This document shows positions 1 to 11,348 of a stretch of 64,000 nt of DNA, piece after piece (positions within the stretch are counted from its first letter, which is position 1; each line of letters starts with the position of its first letter). Under the pieces are notes generated by a model. That model ran no database searches, had not been told where the DNA came from, and saw nothing but the letters and a program-made list of their open reading frames with translations. Source of the DNA: Hysterangium stoloniferum (taxonomy: Eukaryota > Basidiomycota > Agaricomycetes > Hysterangiales > Hysterangiaceae). The stretch covers positions 1-64,000 of the forward strand of contig WHVD01000039.1 in assembly GCA_015178975.1 (NCBI GenBank). Direction: 5' to 3'. Made by a program: the position numbers and the translations under genes.

Positions 1-120
1 GGTAGGAGTGAGACCTTATTGTCTCTGAAAGCATACTCCCAGTTAATGTACAGTACTTGCTGAGAAAGATAAAGATAGACGATCAAGACGCTCACTAAAT
101 TTGCCGACTGCGAAAGATGG

Positions 121-560
121 GGGGTGTCGCCCATATAATATAATAATGGGCAATTCGTAATAACGTACGACGGTAGATAAAAAAAATGACTAATCTTCGC
201 AATGAAAAAGTATTGATTGAAATGATCCAACGCGTAAAGGCCAAAGTACAAGGAACAGATCTACTAATTATTAGTATGTCATTTAGCGTGGGGAATGTAG
301 TTTATGTAAAAATTACATGAACGCAGGATGAGACGTGGGTGAATACTCCTTTGGCACGATCCATCTGACAAAGTATTATTATTGGTGGTCCCTTCCCATA
401 CAAGTGTACGTTGTTCCTCTCTCAGTAACCGGGAGTTGTTTGGGTGATGGTGGGATGGATACACTTAGTTCTTAATGCATTTCTATAATGTTTCGCAGCC
501 CGCACAGGGAAGCCTAATAAGTAGAGATTTGGTTCCCATGGATTATCCGGAACCTTTGGA
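121..560 (-). pseudogene. Decayed second copy of an ACS-family MFS transporter
   Basis: On the minus strand this stretch repeats parts of the transporter that follows at 634-2262. The clearest match is the cytoplasmic-loop segment: here RLLREEQRTLVWE, there WLLTEDERILVEE, both followed by the same HPRLILRS / NPRLILRS tail and a similar intron start. Further left (121-240) the DNA matches the TM7 exon of the other copy (LQGFVIFLPTII) in broken frames. The piece between the first membrane segment (LYLLGF near 520) and the loop is only about 90 nt, far too short for TM2-TM6, so most of the N-terminal half is missing. The C-terminal half would lie off the left edge. I infer a tandem gene duplication followed by decay. 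Confidence 0.55.
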
Positions 561-633
561 GCAGAAAGATACAAATAAGGTTGCGGAGAAGGAGTTACAT
601 ACACTATAATTTTACAACGATACGACATGTGAG

Positions 634-2262
634 TTATGGTTGAAACCGATATTCAGGATGCTGTGAGCCAAGCTCGTCGAGCTCAGTCTGCGATTTCCCA
701 ATTAATCGATCATCGCGCTCGCCGCGCTCTCTTTTCGCATTCTCCCAGTGAACGTACAGCACTCCAATGATGGCCAGAATAAAAGAAATACACGCCCACG
801 CCAGATTCAGGGAAAAGCCATGACGACTAGCAAATTGTTAGATAATGCAAGGTCGCAAAGAACAGACGGCATACTATTTTGGAGCATCACTTGGCAAATA
901 CGCCCAAACACTGGCGCATATAACGTTCTTTCAGCGAAAATAAAGCCAAGGATACGAACACGTTACCTTATAAGAGAACCGATACCACCTGCTCCAGCTA
1001 CGATAGCGATGTTCGCGCCACGCACTGGCTCTGGAGCTGAATTTTCAACAGCCCAAGAGAGGAAAAATGGGACAGTTGACGCGGTTCCCCCAAAAGCCAG
1101 GAAGCATGCTCCGTATCTGGGATGGTTCAATCTCGAACTTCAGAACTTGAAGCAGATAGCGAGAGACGTACCGGGTATGAGAGTTATCTGACACAACAAG
1201 AATTCCATAGCCAACGATGGTCACTCTATGGCCGCGGATAGCAATAAAAATTCCGCGTTGTCGTAGCCGGTATGACATACGCGTTCCCAACGGCACAAGC
1301 ACCTTGTACGAGTTGCGGTGGGGACTGTCCGTAGTTGTGCTTCAACGGTCGCTAATAAAATTAATCATTGAGCAAGAGCAAGACAAAATCTAGAAAAGCC
1401 CACTGAATTTTCCAACTGCAAAGGACAGAAGAGTGTCGGCCATATAATATAATATTTGTAACTGGGGACAACTTACGGCTTGCGATGATAGTAGGCAAAA
1501 ATATAACAAATCCTTGCAATGAAATATTGGCTATTCCGAAACCCAAAGCGCAAATGCCAGCCTACAGTAGATAATTATAAATTAGGACACGCCATATAGG
1601 ATGAAAAAAAGAAGTTTACGTGAAAGGTAAATGAACGCAGGATGAGACGTGGGTTAATTCTCCTGTAGGACAATGCATCTATTAAATTACTATTTGTTGC
1701 GGTCTCTTCCACAAGTATGCGTTCATCCTCTGTCAATAGCCAGAAATTCTCAGGGCGATTTGGAATGTAGAACACGCAGAGTATCCCAATCGAGATTGGT
1801 AATGATCCCCTCCACTAGAAAAATCTTCCGCCAAGAGGTAACTGACCTTATTGAATCAATAGGAAATTACTCTACAAAGTCAAATATACATATAAATGGT
1901 ATCTGTTTGCGTTGTTTTAGCAATCAATCAAAAGTAATCAATGCTTTCCACATGTCTAATATCACGTAACACCTCTTGGGTTCAGATCCATTGTACCTTG
2001 AGTTGACATAATTGACATATTTATAAAAGTTCGCGACATCTGAACGGCAGCAATAACGAAAAGTACGTAGCTGGTCTTCGACATGCGTATAGAGTGAGGT
2101 AATATTTACCGAGCTGCGGAACTCGCTGAAGTGGTCAATCCGCTAAGAAATAATTGAAGTTAGTCCTTGAAAGGAGATGCTGTTAAATACGTATCCTAGC
2201 CCGTATATGGAAGCCTAATAGGTAGACAATTAGTTCCTGTAGTTTGTCTGATTCCTGCCTAG
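634..2262 (-). pseudogene. ACS-family MFS transporter (Dal5/Tna1-like), probably frameshifted
   Basis: Minus-strand exons in order: LYLLGF near 2210 (likely TM1); SWRKIFLVEGII (about 1835-1800); the central loop PNRPENFWLLTEDERIL (about 1760-1700); TM7 exon ISLQGFVIFLPTII (about 1540-1500); YRLRQRGIF (near 1270); RYGACFLAFGGTASTVPFF with AVENSAPEPVRGANIA (about 1110-980); and a last exon with SLNLAWACISFILA, the tail WENAKRERGERDDRL and ELGSQHPEYRFQP, stop at 634-636. The loop and the GERDxRL...LGxxHPxFR tail are typical of fungal anion:cation symporters such as allantoate and nicotinate permeases. Between LVEGII and ILCVFYIPNRPEN the frame changes by one base with no plausible intron, so I read this as a recent pseudogene. 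TM2-TM5 are poorly recognisable. Substrate unknown. Confidence 0.65.
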
Positions 2263-2562
2263 GATGAGAAAGATGTGCAATGGAGTTGAAATTCGAAGGA
2301 CCGTGTCATGACGCGCTTTATATCTCCACATGTTCGCTGCGTCATCAGCTTCAATTGGTTTGAGCAGAGTGAGTTCCCTCTATGACAATATCTTGGAAGT
2401 TTCTATCATCAGGGGAAAACGAGCAGAATCACTTCCCTTGAATTCCCCGATACAGTAGTAATTATCCTCTTCACAACGACAATCTTCCGCCGTGATAAGA
2501 CGGATCGCATGGAAACAAACTGTAACCCATGCGATCAGACCCTCAACTCTGAGGAAAACATA

Positions 2563-3274
2563 TCATTGAAGGTATCTTATCGATGACGTAACGCAGCCCT
2601 CCGATCTTCGGTGAGGCAGGCTTGGGTTGAGAGGGTGAAAGCTATTTGTTCGTCTTCGGGATGACTTTGGCGATACTGGAGGCGGAGCCTGGTGTGATAA
2701 GGGAAAGTGGAGATCATCTTTGGTTAAAGGAAACTCTGGGAGGACAATGTGGGCGACGTCGGCGACGTCGGCGTCGGCCTCGAAAAGAGTAGAATAGCAG
2801 GCAGCGGTGTGACAAGGAACATCCATGCCAAGTCACATTCTTATTAAGATATACGTATGGAATCCATTGTTTCGGGTCTTTCAATTTGACCATTCGCAGA
2901 GTGCCTTGGTATGCCGTGCGCATGTGGAGGGTAACGATGGTGGAAAACATGATATTAGTAGATAGTAGATACCAGGCATAGATATATGGCAGGTACCCAA
3001 TCCGTAGCTTGGCAGATCCATCTTCTAATGGATTGGTATGATGGAGTTGCCTGACAGCCTGTTGGGAGCTGCCGTTGCGTTGGAAAGTCGAGATCCCGGA
3101 GTTTCCTGTAGTTGTGCCGCGGTTATACGCATAACGTTGAATATTAAAAATAGCATGCTTGATGCAAACTACGTCGCCGGATATTAAAAGCTCATTACCG
3201 GTGAGTGATGGGACATAAAAATCACGTCTGAGGAGAATGTGCAACAGCAACGTCCCAAGTAATGCGTAAAGCAA
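2563..3274 (-). CDS. Unrecognised minus-strand gene, two or more exons
   Basis: An open frame runs from 3274 to about 2837 (LPYIYAWYLLSTNIM, HMRTAYQGTLRMVKLKDPKQ). Just after PYVYLNKN a 58-nt intron fits well on the minus strand (2836 to 2779, starting GTGACT and ending TTTTCGAG). Splicing joins to ADADVADVAHIVLPEFPLTK and a Ser/Pro/Arg-rich tail ending SSIRYLQ at 2563. Without splicing the frame runs into an arginine run, which argues for the intron. The true start is unresolved: an upstream frame at 3378-3184 (MCIPASAHMRTLQGG) could be a first exon. I do not recognise the family. It lies head-to-head with the NRAMP gene, so the two may share a promoter region near 3400-3640. Confidence 0.45.
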
Positions 3275-3378
3275 TGACGATGTTCAGTGATCACGTGAGT
3301 GTGTAACAGTTCTTCTGCAGACGCACCGGTTGCCCCTCCTTGTAGAGTCCGCATGTGAGCTGAGGCTGGTATGCACAT

Positions 3379-3640
3379 TCCGGAGCTGTCGCGTATGTCG
3401 GAATTTCATAAAACCTATATAGGCGTCTTCCGCCGGGTCTTATAATCCCGATAAGGTCCTTATGAGAATCAGAAGTCGCATATAAAGCCTACTGTAACTG
3501 TAAGGCTTACATACCTTATAAATATTTTTTAAGGGCTCATAAGGGGTACATGATAGTCTTGGAGTTTCGTAATTGATTCCGCGCAGCGCGGCGGGCGGTC
3601 AATTCTCGTGTTGCAAACCCAAGGGAGCGGGTTCCGTCGA
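3379..3640. promoter_or_regulatory. Likely divergent promoter region
   Basis: Non-coding as far as I can see. It separates the start region of the minus-strand gene from the NRAMP gene on the plus strand and contains several TATA-like patches (TATATAGG near 3415, CATATAAAG near 3478, TATAAATA near 3517). Assignment as a shared promoter rests only on gene orientation. Confidence 0.3.
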
Positions 3641-3737
3641 AAGTTATGGATTCTATTCGCCCGACAGTGTGGAAAACAATTTTCCTCTGTGCTGGGTCGT
3701 CCATTCTCCAGCTCATAAAAGCGCCATCACCACCATG

Positions 3738-5922
3738 TCTATTAGAGATATGCCCAGCATGGACCACGGCAAAGGCTTGTCAAGCATACAGATTCCCCCC
3801 TTCTCAGGATTTTTCATCCGCCGCCCTCTCGTCGACGGAGATTGGTTTCAACTGCATCTACTGCATGGCGCACAGTGTCACACCATTTCACTAGACATGC
3901 TGGGGCAGGCGTTATGGCCAGCGTCGCATACTTCGACCCGTTAGTCCATGGCCGGTCTGCAGGCTCCCTGACACTTACAATTTCTTCACTGTTAATTCAG
4001 AGGCAATTGGAGCGTTGACCTGCAAGCAGGATCAGAATACGGATATAAACTGTTATTTGTCATTCTCCTAGCTGGGTTGGGCGCGATTGTCCTCCAGGTC
4101 TGCGTTTTCTTGCTGCTTCTTATTCCATCCACTTAGTGCCGCGTTTAGGTCTTAGCATGTAGATTAGGAAGCGTTACTGGACTAGGTGTGTGGCCTTCAT
4201 CTTCATTGATATCATTGGTTTTTTTTAATGTGCTTCAGATTTGGCGTCCCATTGCCGCATCCTCCTACACGACCATCCCCGACACCCTCGTCTAGTGAGG
4301 CGACTTCTTTTATACCCTCTCTACGCACTATGTGAGTAACTCTGTATGGTGTTGGACTGTAAATCTAAATGCCCCTTGCAAGGTGAGATTGCCATCATAT
4401 CGACCGACCTAGCAGAACTACTAGGCAGCGCAATCGCGTTGACGATGATTTTTCCTAAATTGCCACTATGGGTCGGTGTCATTCTGACATCTCTGGATGT
4501 GCTCGTTATCCTAGCCGTTAGTGATGGAAAGGGGCGCCCGGCACGACTGTTCGAAGGTATCATTGTATTACTAGTACGGGATGGCCTTACAGTTACGGTG
4601 AACAACCATTGATATGTTTGCCTTTTCAGGTATTGACGGTCTTGATATGCTTTATCGTCCTTATTGTGAAGGTCGATCCACAATGGCCAGCCGTATTCCA
4701 TGGCTTTCTGCCTTCCAAAACGCTCATCCGACCTGGAGCATTATATATATGTGAGCTACATTTCAGGAAATATCGGACTTTCATGCTTATTTTTCGCCGT
4801 AGCCATAGGAATATTAGGCGCCACTGTCATGCCTCATGCCTTATTCTTAGGTTCCTCGCTTGCGACCCTTGACCGTATTTCCACTGCACAACCTACGCTT
4901 CCCAGTCCATCTATCTCAGGATTATCTAGATTCCAGAAAGTGTCAACTTATATTCGATCCCTGTTGACTCCTGTGCCTGGAGGGGAAGATGGCCCTGATC
5001 GACAGACACGTCACGAATACCGCCAAAACAACACACTCTCTTTTGTGCGTTCGCACCTGGGACATGGAATGACAGACATCAGTAGGTCAAAAGTGCGTTG
5101 ACTGTTCTTCAACTGATCGCCATATCTAGCTATGAGTCTGCTGGGTATAGCAGTTCCTATAAATTCGGCGTGGGTTATTTGCATCCACAGAGCGTATCAG
5201 TATTGACATCGTTTTAGAATTCTGGTTTTGGCTGGCACTGTATTCTTTGAAGCTGGGGATGGATCGTCCGATGCAGGTCTCTTTGAAGTACATGATTTAA
5301 TCGGCGCCAAGTTAGGAAAAGGTCCGGCAGCGTGTTAGTTTTTGTCATCCGTCACTCATGTATCTTGCATTTTGTAGGTGCTGCATTTATGTTCGCCCTC
5401 TCACTGCTTGCAGCCGGTCAGAGTGCGAGCATCACTGCAACGCTCTCCGGACAAATCGTTTCGGAAGGTTTCCTAGAATGGAAGGTTTCGGTAAGAATAC
5501 AGTTATATCCGCAGGTACGCTGGCCTGATATTTTTTATCGTAGCCTTTCGTCCGTCGCCTGGTGACCCGTCTAATTGGTTTAATCCCATCGGCACTTGTT
5601 GCTGCGTTAGTAGGTCGATCTGGCATCGATGCACTTCTAATTGCATCTCAAGTTGTCCTTTCGATCGTCCTGCCATTTGTTATCTTTCCGCTCGTATATC
5701 TTACGTCAAGCCATGTGGTTATGCGTGTCAAAGTCCCCATTCCCAACACTGCGACAGACTTGTCAGATGTAGTAAAGGAAAAGACACCCGATTTTTCAAG
5801 GGGAGGAAGAGGAGATCAATTACCGCAATAACAAATTCGTGATGGGCTTGGGGTACATGATTTTTAGTCTTGTCGTGGTTGCTAACTCATATGTACTTGT
5901 GACACTGATGCGGGGGAATTAA
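3738..5922 (+). CDS. NRAMP-family divalent metal transporter (Smf-like)
   Basis: Membrane importer of Mn2+/Fe2+-type ions by proton symport. Spliced reading: HAGAGVMASVAYFDP | GNWSVDLQAGSEYGYKLLF | VLACRLGSVTGL | DLASHCRILL | EIAIISTDLAELLGSAIAL | VLTVLICFIVL | ISIGILGATVMPHALFLGS | MSLLGIAVPINSA | ILVLAGTVFFEAGDGSSDAG | AAFMFALSLLAAGQS | PFVRRLVTRLIGLIPSALVA. Both family metal sites are present: DPGN in TM1 (the codon for P is split by the intron 3940-4000) and MPH in TM6. Introns are 51-61 nt where I fixed them (4332-4382, 4574-4629, 4751-4802). The start is unresolved: no ATG lies in frame with the first clear exon, so a small upstream exon is needed; 3738 is one candidate. Near 5770-5810 the frame changes by +1 before NNKFVMGLGYMIFSLVVVAN and stop 5920-5922, which is either a very short intron or a frameshift. 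About 500 residues, normal for the family. Confidence 0.85.
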
Positions 5923-6257
5923 GTTCCATACAATCGCCTACTATAATTCACCAATCTCGTAGCTTTACATTTGAATATTATTTATCAAAACTGTTGAAAT
6001 TAGCTGCCGAATTCTCGCCGACGCTCCTCTACGGACTGTTTCAGCTTGACAGTGCATCAATATTCCTTCAAGTAAAAGTTATTAAACCTATAAGAGGGCT
6101 GATACCATCATCTTCACAATACTCCAATATAAATTCCAGTGATAACCAATACCCAAATCCCGCACAATAAGCTCTCTGTTTTTGAGTGTCGAATCACTGA
6201 GGTTTCTCGGCGCACCTCTCCCCACACTGACATTTCCTAAAGAAGTAATGATGACAA
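5923..6257. other. Intergenic, 3' flank of the NRAMP gene
   Basis: No gene or repeat recognised. It ends at the left target duplication of the LINE (ATATTGATCATGTGA at 6258-6272). Confidence 0.5.
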
Positions 6258-6272
6258 ATATTGATCATGTGA

Positions 6273-8250
6273 TGCTACGCAAGATGTCTGCCAATGCCGC
6301 CATCCGCTTCAGACGCCTCCCCGCCTCATCCCAAGTCCTAGCGACGGCCCCCCCTAGCTGGGAAGGCCACCTCCTAGGTGGCTTCCTCCCCCCCACCCCC
6401 CCAATTCGCCCATGCAAGCAAGCCACCATCATCCTCCACCTCGCCTCGCTGTCTAGCCCCAGGGCTGAGCAAATCTTCCCATATTTTGCCCCCCCCCCAC
6501 ACACACACACCGGCCCACATGGGGTGCCCGCTTGTCAAAGAGCATCCTAACTGTGCCCTTTACCCCTGAAGAACGCACCGAATTCATTGAGGAACTCCAC
6601 CTCACCATTCACACTGCCAGCCAGGACCTGTTGACCCTTGTCATCTACACTGATGGCTCCCATTGCAAGGGTCAAGGTAACCGCCGCTGCACAGGTGCCG
6701 GCTACTCCATCCACCACCTTGGCTCCTCCATCCGCAGAGGGCGCTTCGGTCTTGGCAGGCATGCAGGCATCTATGATGCCGAGATGTTTGCCCTGGCAAG
6801 TGCCAGTGCTGCGCTGACAAAACTCCTTGCCGACATACCTGACGCTAAGCACCTCCTCTTCCTCTCTGACAACCAAGCTGCGCTAAAATCCATTGATGAC
6901 ATTTCAGACCACCCCAGCCAGTGCACCTCCATCATCTTTCAAAAGCATATTGACAATTTCCTAACCAACCCCTCCCATGATGTCTCCCTCTCCTGGGTCC
7001 CAGGCCACAATGGCTTCCAAGGCAATGAGGAGGCCGACTCCCTTGCAAAGGAAGCTGTCAACCTGCACCCCCCCATCCTGCACTCCACAGTCTCCTGGGC
7101 CTTGGAACGTGCAAAAGCGTGCTCCCTAAAACTCTGGTGCCAGGATTGGCTCCACCTCCCCCACACCAACCTCGCTGCCGTTGGACTCCACAAACCCCCT
7201 GCCCTCAAACTGGCCAAGTTCCACAAAGAATACAGGGGCCCCTGCCACGTCCACACACGCATCATCCAAACCATCACTGGCCACGGATTCCTCGGCGCCT
7301 ACTACAACTGCTTCCTCCCCAACCACCTGCCCCTGTGGCGAAACCGACATGCAATCTCACCTCCACATCCTTTCCGAGTGCCCCCTTTACGAGGAGCACT
7401 GCCATCTCCTCCAGGCTGCCTCTCAAGACCTGTCACTCCCCATCATCCTCGGCACACACAAGGGCCTTGAAGCCCTAGCCGAGTTCATTGCCGCTGTTAA
7501 GAACTGAAAACTGACTAATGTCGGTGGCTGACAGGGACCGATCGGAAGGACTTGGCTTCAGCTTATGTGCTGCGCCCTCGCAAATATCCGTAGGGTGTCC
7601 TTAAATTTTGGGCAGGCGAAGACTAATCCTAAAGAGCTCCTCTCGGTGAGATACCGATCGGAACCGAAGGACAAGTCGAGCATTGGGCCAAGGGGGTCGG
7701 GGCCGGAAGTGGGCAAGCGCATGTGAAGGTGGATGGGGGAATTCTTAGTATGAGACTGTTACAGACGTATGAGGGTATTCTGAGTTGATATTCTGATTGC
7801 CTAGTAATTACAACTACAGCGGGTTCATATACAAGTAACAGGCATCTAGAAAATACTAATGGGGAGAAGGGTGGAAAACGGTATTAACAATAAGCTTGAC
7901 TAGGAATGGGAGGTTTATGATTAGTTCGGAGGCCGATGATAACTGAGAGCGGAATTACGATAAAAGGAAATAGTTCAAGGACTACAAATATAGATAGACA
8001 TAGGTGAAACATAGGATTGAACGGATCAACATAATAAAAGGGACGTATCAAAAGTTTAACCAGACAATACAAGTTATTTTGATGTGGGCGTAAACAGAGT
8101 TTGATCATCGCGAAAACATACGTCAGCTTCGGGGGCCGATGGTTTCCGAAGTGGTAACTTGAAAACGTTGATAAGTGATGATAACCTCGGGACCGATAGG
8201 GTTGCGACACAGTCATAACAGCCACCTCAGACGCTTTCCGGAAGACCTAA
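6273..8250 (+). pseudogene. LINE ORF2 C-terminus: RNase H and CCHC-type zinc knuckle
   Basis: From about 6540 the frame gives an RNase H fold: YTDGSHCKG (first Asp), YDAEMFAL (Glu), LFLSDNQAALKSI (Asp), and LSWVPGHNGFQGNEEADSLA (His and last Asp), so the catalytic set is visible. A conserved linker GHGFLGAYY follows. Near 7320 the frame shifts and the zinc knuckle continues in another frame as CPCGETDMQSHLHILSECPL. The end was ...EFIAA; after the LTR that interrupts it, reading resumes as TSDAFRKT and stops near 8252. The protein is therefore a dead copy: truncated, frameshifted once, and split by an insertion. Confidence 0.85.
7495..8220 (-). mobile_element. Solo LTR related to the Ty3 element's LTR, inside the LINE
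   Basis: The 726-bp segment runs from TGTTAAG to ...CATAACA, flanked by GCCGC (7490-7494) and GCCAC (8221-8225), a 5-bp duplication with one transition. It matches, in reverse, the LTRs at 14,016 and 22,817: CTTGGCTTCAGCTTATGTGCTGCG near the left, a TTCTGATTGCCTAGTAATTAC block in the middle, and GTCATAACA at the right. Removing it rejoins the LINE reading frame. It is clearly diverged from the other copies. Confidence 0.75.
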
Positions 8251-8479
8251 TCAACCCCACCCTGCATTAGACCTCCCACGTATCCCAACCCGCTGCATTC
8301 ACATCCCACCTTTTCTCCACCGACCGTTAGGGTAGTTCTCTCCCCAACCGCTATGTATCTTCATTATGCGATGCAGTATATAAATGTATTAAAAAATATA
8401 TATATATATATTGATCATGTGACAAGTTCATTAAGTACTTTGCGTTTACATGCCAGCAAACTGAACTATCTAATGCACA

Positions 8480-8834
8480 ATGGACAACACCAATTCTCTG
8501 GCTACTCAACAATGCTCAAAGGCTTGGTGTAAACAACAATTGCTCCCTGATGCTAAATACAGGATTTGTGACCATTGACGTGAGTATGATTGATGAACAA
8601 AGAGAGCACAAAGGGCATGCAATGCAGAAATGAAGGACAGGGACATGTGGGCGATAGGAAAGAAGAGTAAGAGGCCACAAGAAGATGTTGTGGGGGATGA
8701 AAGGACCAATATTCACCAAAGGATAGAGGGTGAGGAGCCATATAACCCAGTCTTGAGTGAGGATGAGGATGATTCTTCTGACTCAATTGAGGTAAAGAAC
8801 TGCAGGAGAAGTGGTCAGGAACACTATCAATTGA
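8480..8834 (+). pseudogene. Fragment of a small Cys-rich (zinc-ribbon-like) basidiomycete ORF
   Basis: Reading from 8480 gives MDNTNSLATQQCSKAWCKQQ followed by LLPDAKYRICDH and then, after frame changes, MKDRDMWAIGKKSKRPQEDV and an acidic stretch SEDEDDSSDS. The pattern C-x4-C ... C-x2-C/H followed by a basic stretch and an acidic stretch resembles short N-terminal zinc-binding domains I remember from transposon-linked mushroom proteins, without a named family. The frame is interrupted by stops and then by the solo LTR at 8835. Confidence 0.35.
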
Positions 8835-9277
8835 TGTCACAAATTGAATATTCTTCAATAAAGTTGAATAAACAATTGAAGAATATTCAACAATATTGAA
8901 TACAGATGCCTTGTTTGATGAAGTATTAATTTGTCCTGTTGATAAAGTGTGAGGCAAATATAGGACACAGAGGCTCATGAATAATTAAGTTGGAGAAAAT
9001 CTCGGAGAAGTTCATTGATTATATAGTACAGTAAATAATATAATATAGTACAGGTTTCTGACTGACTTCCTTTGTTCCTATCATTGCCCCTTTATACTAT
9101 ATATTATTTACCTATGATGATAATATGATATGAAAGTTAAATCATCAATAACATCAAACTGAGATGAGTCAGAAGTCCAGTCAGAAGTTGAGTCAGAAAG
9201 TCGAAGGAATGTCGAATAAATGTCAAAGAAATATTAAATTGAATATTATCAAAATTTGAGTTTGTACATTTGTGACA
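8835..9277 (-). mobile_element. Solo LTR, family W copy 1
   Basis: 443 bp from TGTCACAAAT to ...TTTGTGACA, flanked on both sides by ATTGA (8830-8834 and 9278-9282). Its sequence is the reverse complement of the LTR at 27,104-27,594, including the block with TTAATTTGTCCTGTTGAT and the block GATGATAATATGATAT. Inserted in the Cys-rich ORF fragment. No internal element sequence remains. Confidence 0.9.
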
Positions 9278-9739
9278 ATTGACAAGCTGATGCTTGTTTG
9301 AACAAAGAGAGATGAATGCAATCAACAAGGGGGGAATCACCAATGATGTGGGAGCAACAAATGAGTGCTGCCATTTTTTACCGTTCAAGGCCCACACATT
9401 CCAATATAAGCACATGACAAACCACAAGGAGCAGTTATTTATTCAGGATAATAATGTTTATACATTACATATATGATACCCATCCATACTTTCACTTTAT
9501 AATGACTCCTCAACAAGTAGCACATTATCACTGATTTTATCTTACATTTGTCACCTTACTATATTTTGATGAGTCATCACATGATCAATATTTGTCATCA
9601 TTACTTGTTTTGGAAATGTCAGTGTGGGGGAGAGTAAGGTTACTTGGTTATTACAGCTGTTCCAAGTTACTACTCACCTAAGGCAGGGTTCAAAATTTAA
9701 AAAAATTCTGCCACAGACAAATTGTGCCATATCTCCAGA
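9278..9739. other. AT-rich stretch without a recognisable gene
   Basis: Continuation of the locus interrupted by the W-family solo LTR. Only short frames (for example MFEQREMNAINKGGITND at 9294) with no domain I know. Confidence 0.4.
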
Positions 9740-10300
9740 ATGAGTGGCAATTAAGACATATTGCCGTAAGTTTTGTCACTGGCCAGACAGAGGTGGTTGC
9801 GATTAACTTGGAACAGGCAGTTCCGAAAGAATTCAAGTTTAAGCTCTATAAGTTTTGCCATAAATTTTGTCCCAGAAATTACCTAGTTCCTATTGAGGAG
9901 TGGTTGCGGTAGACTTTGGAACAGGTGGTTCCAAGAAAATATAGCCGACAAAAAAATGACGGCAAAAATTGTGCTCAGAGGCGATAGTAAGATGATGGTA
10001 CCTAATGGCACAAAAATTTTGCTCAAAGGCAATAGTAAGACAGTGCATAGTGGCACACTAAAAATTCGCACATAGGCGATAGATGACGGTGCGGATTGGC
10101 ACATAAAAAGGTTTCACTCAGAGGCGATCATAGGATGGCGGTGTAGAATAGCGCCAAAAACAATTTTGTGCAGAGGCGATAGTGGGATGGTGGTGTAAAG
10201 TAGCACCAGAAAAATTCCTCATGTTAGTGGTGAGGTAAAAATGTGCCCAGAGGCGATAATGAGACGATGTTAATGCATCACAACAGAATTCTGAAATCAA
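9740..10300. repeat. Diverged minisatellite, about 46-50 bp period
   Basis: From about 9976 to 10,295 a unit containing (A)GAGGCGATAGTRRGATG, then GTGYRGARTRGCACC and AAAAATT, recurs about six times (near 9979, 10,025, 10,072, 10,120, 10,172 and 10,249) with many substitutions. The part before it (9790-9940) holds two copies of a longer unit beginning GAGGTGGTTGCG / GAGTGGTTGCGG ... GGAACAGGYRGTTCC. No coding function seen. Confidence 0.7.
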
Positions 10301-11348
10301 TGCCACCAGAAATTGATAGCAGGTGAGATTGCATCGCTGATGGATGGGGCTGATTAGACGACAATGCCAATGATGTTGAGCATAGATGTGACAGATGTGG
10401 TGGCAATGAGACAATGAAGTGGGCAGTTATGCGCCAAAGTAAGTCGAAAGAGATGTTGAAGGATGATGGATATGATGCACATGCGACGAGTGTGGTTAGA
10501 ATAGACAGACACCATTATGCAGCAAGCCTAATCAAAGGAGGGCCACTTCCTTCCATGGTACGGTGTTCTCTTCTCAATGCTCCTCCTCACCCCTCTCCTT
10601 CCTATTGTGCTGTATCTTAACGCTCCTCCTCACCCCTCTGAAGAATGGAAGATATGAGGGTGGCCGTGATCGGTACATCAAACATAAACATAGGGAGCAC
10701 CGCCTTCCTATTGTGTGGTATCTTAACTCTCAATGCTCCTCCTCACTGCTCTACTACTCCTGTTACGTAGTTCCCTGCGGGAGACCTAAAGGATATGATC
10801 GGTTCGTTGGCTATGGAAAAGGAGGGATGGATGAGATAGGAGTGATAGAATGGCGATGAGTGATGTTATTTGAGTTGTCGATTGTAGAACGGTTGTAAAG
10901 TCTTGTGGACGAAATAGAATTATGGTAGATGTGATAAATGGGTTTTCGAATGGTTATTGTTGGGATTAGTCCTGAATAATAAGCCCTAAAGAAAATATTG
11001 CGAAGAGTATTTCAAAGATGAATACAACCTGTGCAGAAAGTGGAAGGTGGGTCTTGAGACTTGAAAACACAATTGGACAGTGTTTCGAGACTTGGTTATA
11101 TGGCATGAGCTGGGGCCCATAACCTGTTAAAATTCAAGACCCATATTATTAGGGAGTCAAGGATAAGTATAACCGACTATTTGTAACTATACAGTAGTTG
11201 CCTCATTTATATACATTTTCTCAATTATGTAGGTGCTGGGGGAGTCGGGGTGATATGCCCGAGAACAAAGGGTGGAAGAACCTTTATGTCTCAGGTCATA
11301 TTGCCCCTGATCGGGAAAAGCAGAACGGTGTTTTCTTCACCTTCCAAC
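10300..11348. other. Gene-poor stretch with short direct repeats
   Basis: No convincing gene. Between 10,560 and 10,760 the phrases CAATGCTCCTCCTCAC and CTTCCTATTGTG recur two or three times, a small local duplication. Confidence 0.4.

Larger units (their letters stand above)
6273..8407 (+). mobile_element. 5'-truncated LINE (Tad1-type) with 15-bp target duplication
   Basis: The same 15 bases, ATATTGATCATGTGA, lie at 6258-6272 and 8408-8422, so the insertion limits are exact. The element starts inside the linker after reverse transcriptase (ANAAIRFRRLPASSQVLA) and holds RNase H and a zinc knuckle. Its 3' end (about 8351-8407) reads ATGTATCTT, ATGCGATG, GTATATAAATGTATT and an A/T-rich tail; the same 3' block ends the short element at 33,657-33,986. 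A solo LTR (7495-8220) interrupts it. 5' truncation is typical of target-primed reverse transcription. The reverse transcriptase and endonuclease are missing, so it cannot be autonomous. Confidence 0.9.

Noticed and set aside
2714-2778. Arginine-run C-terminus (RGRRRRRRRRP)
   Set aside because: It arises only if the 58-nt intron is not removed; the spliced frame gives a normal sequence.
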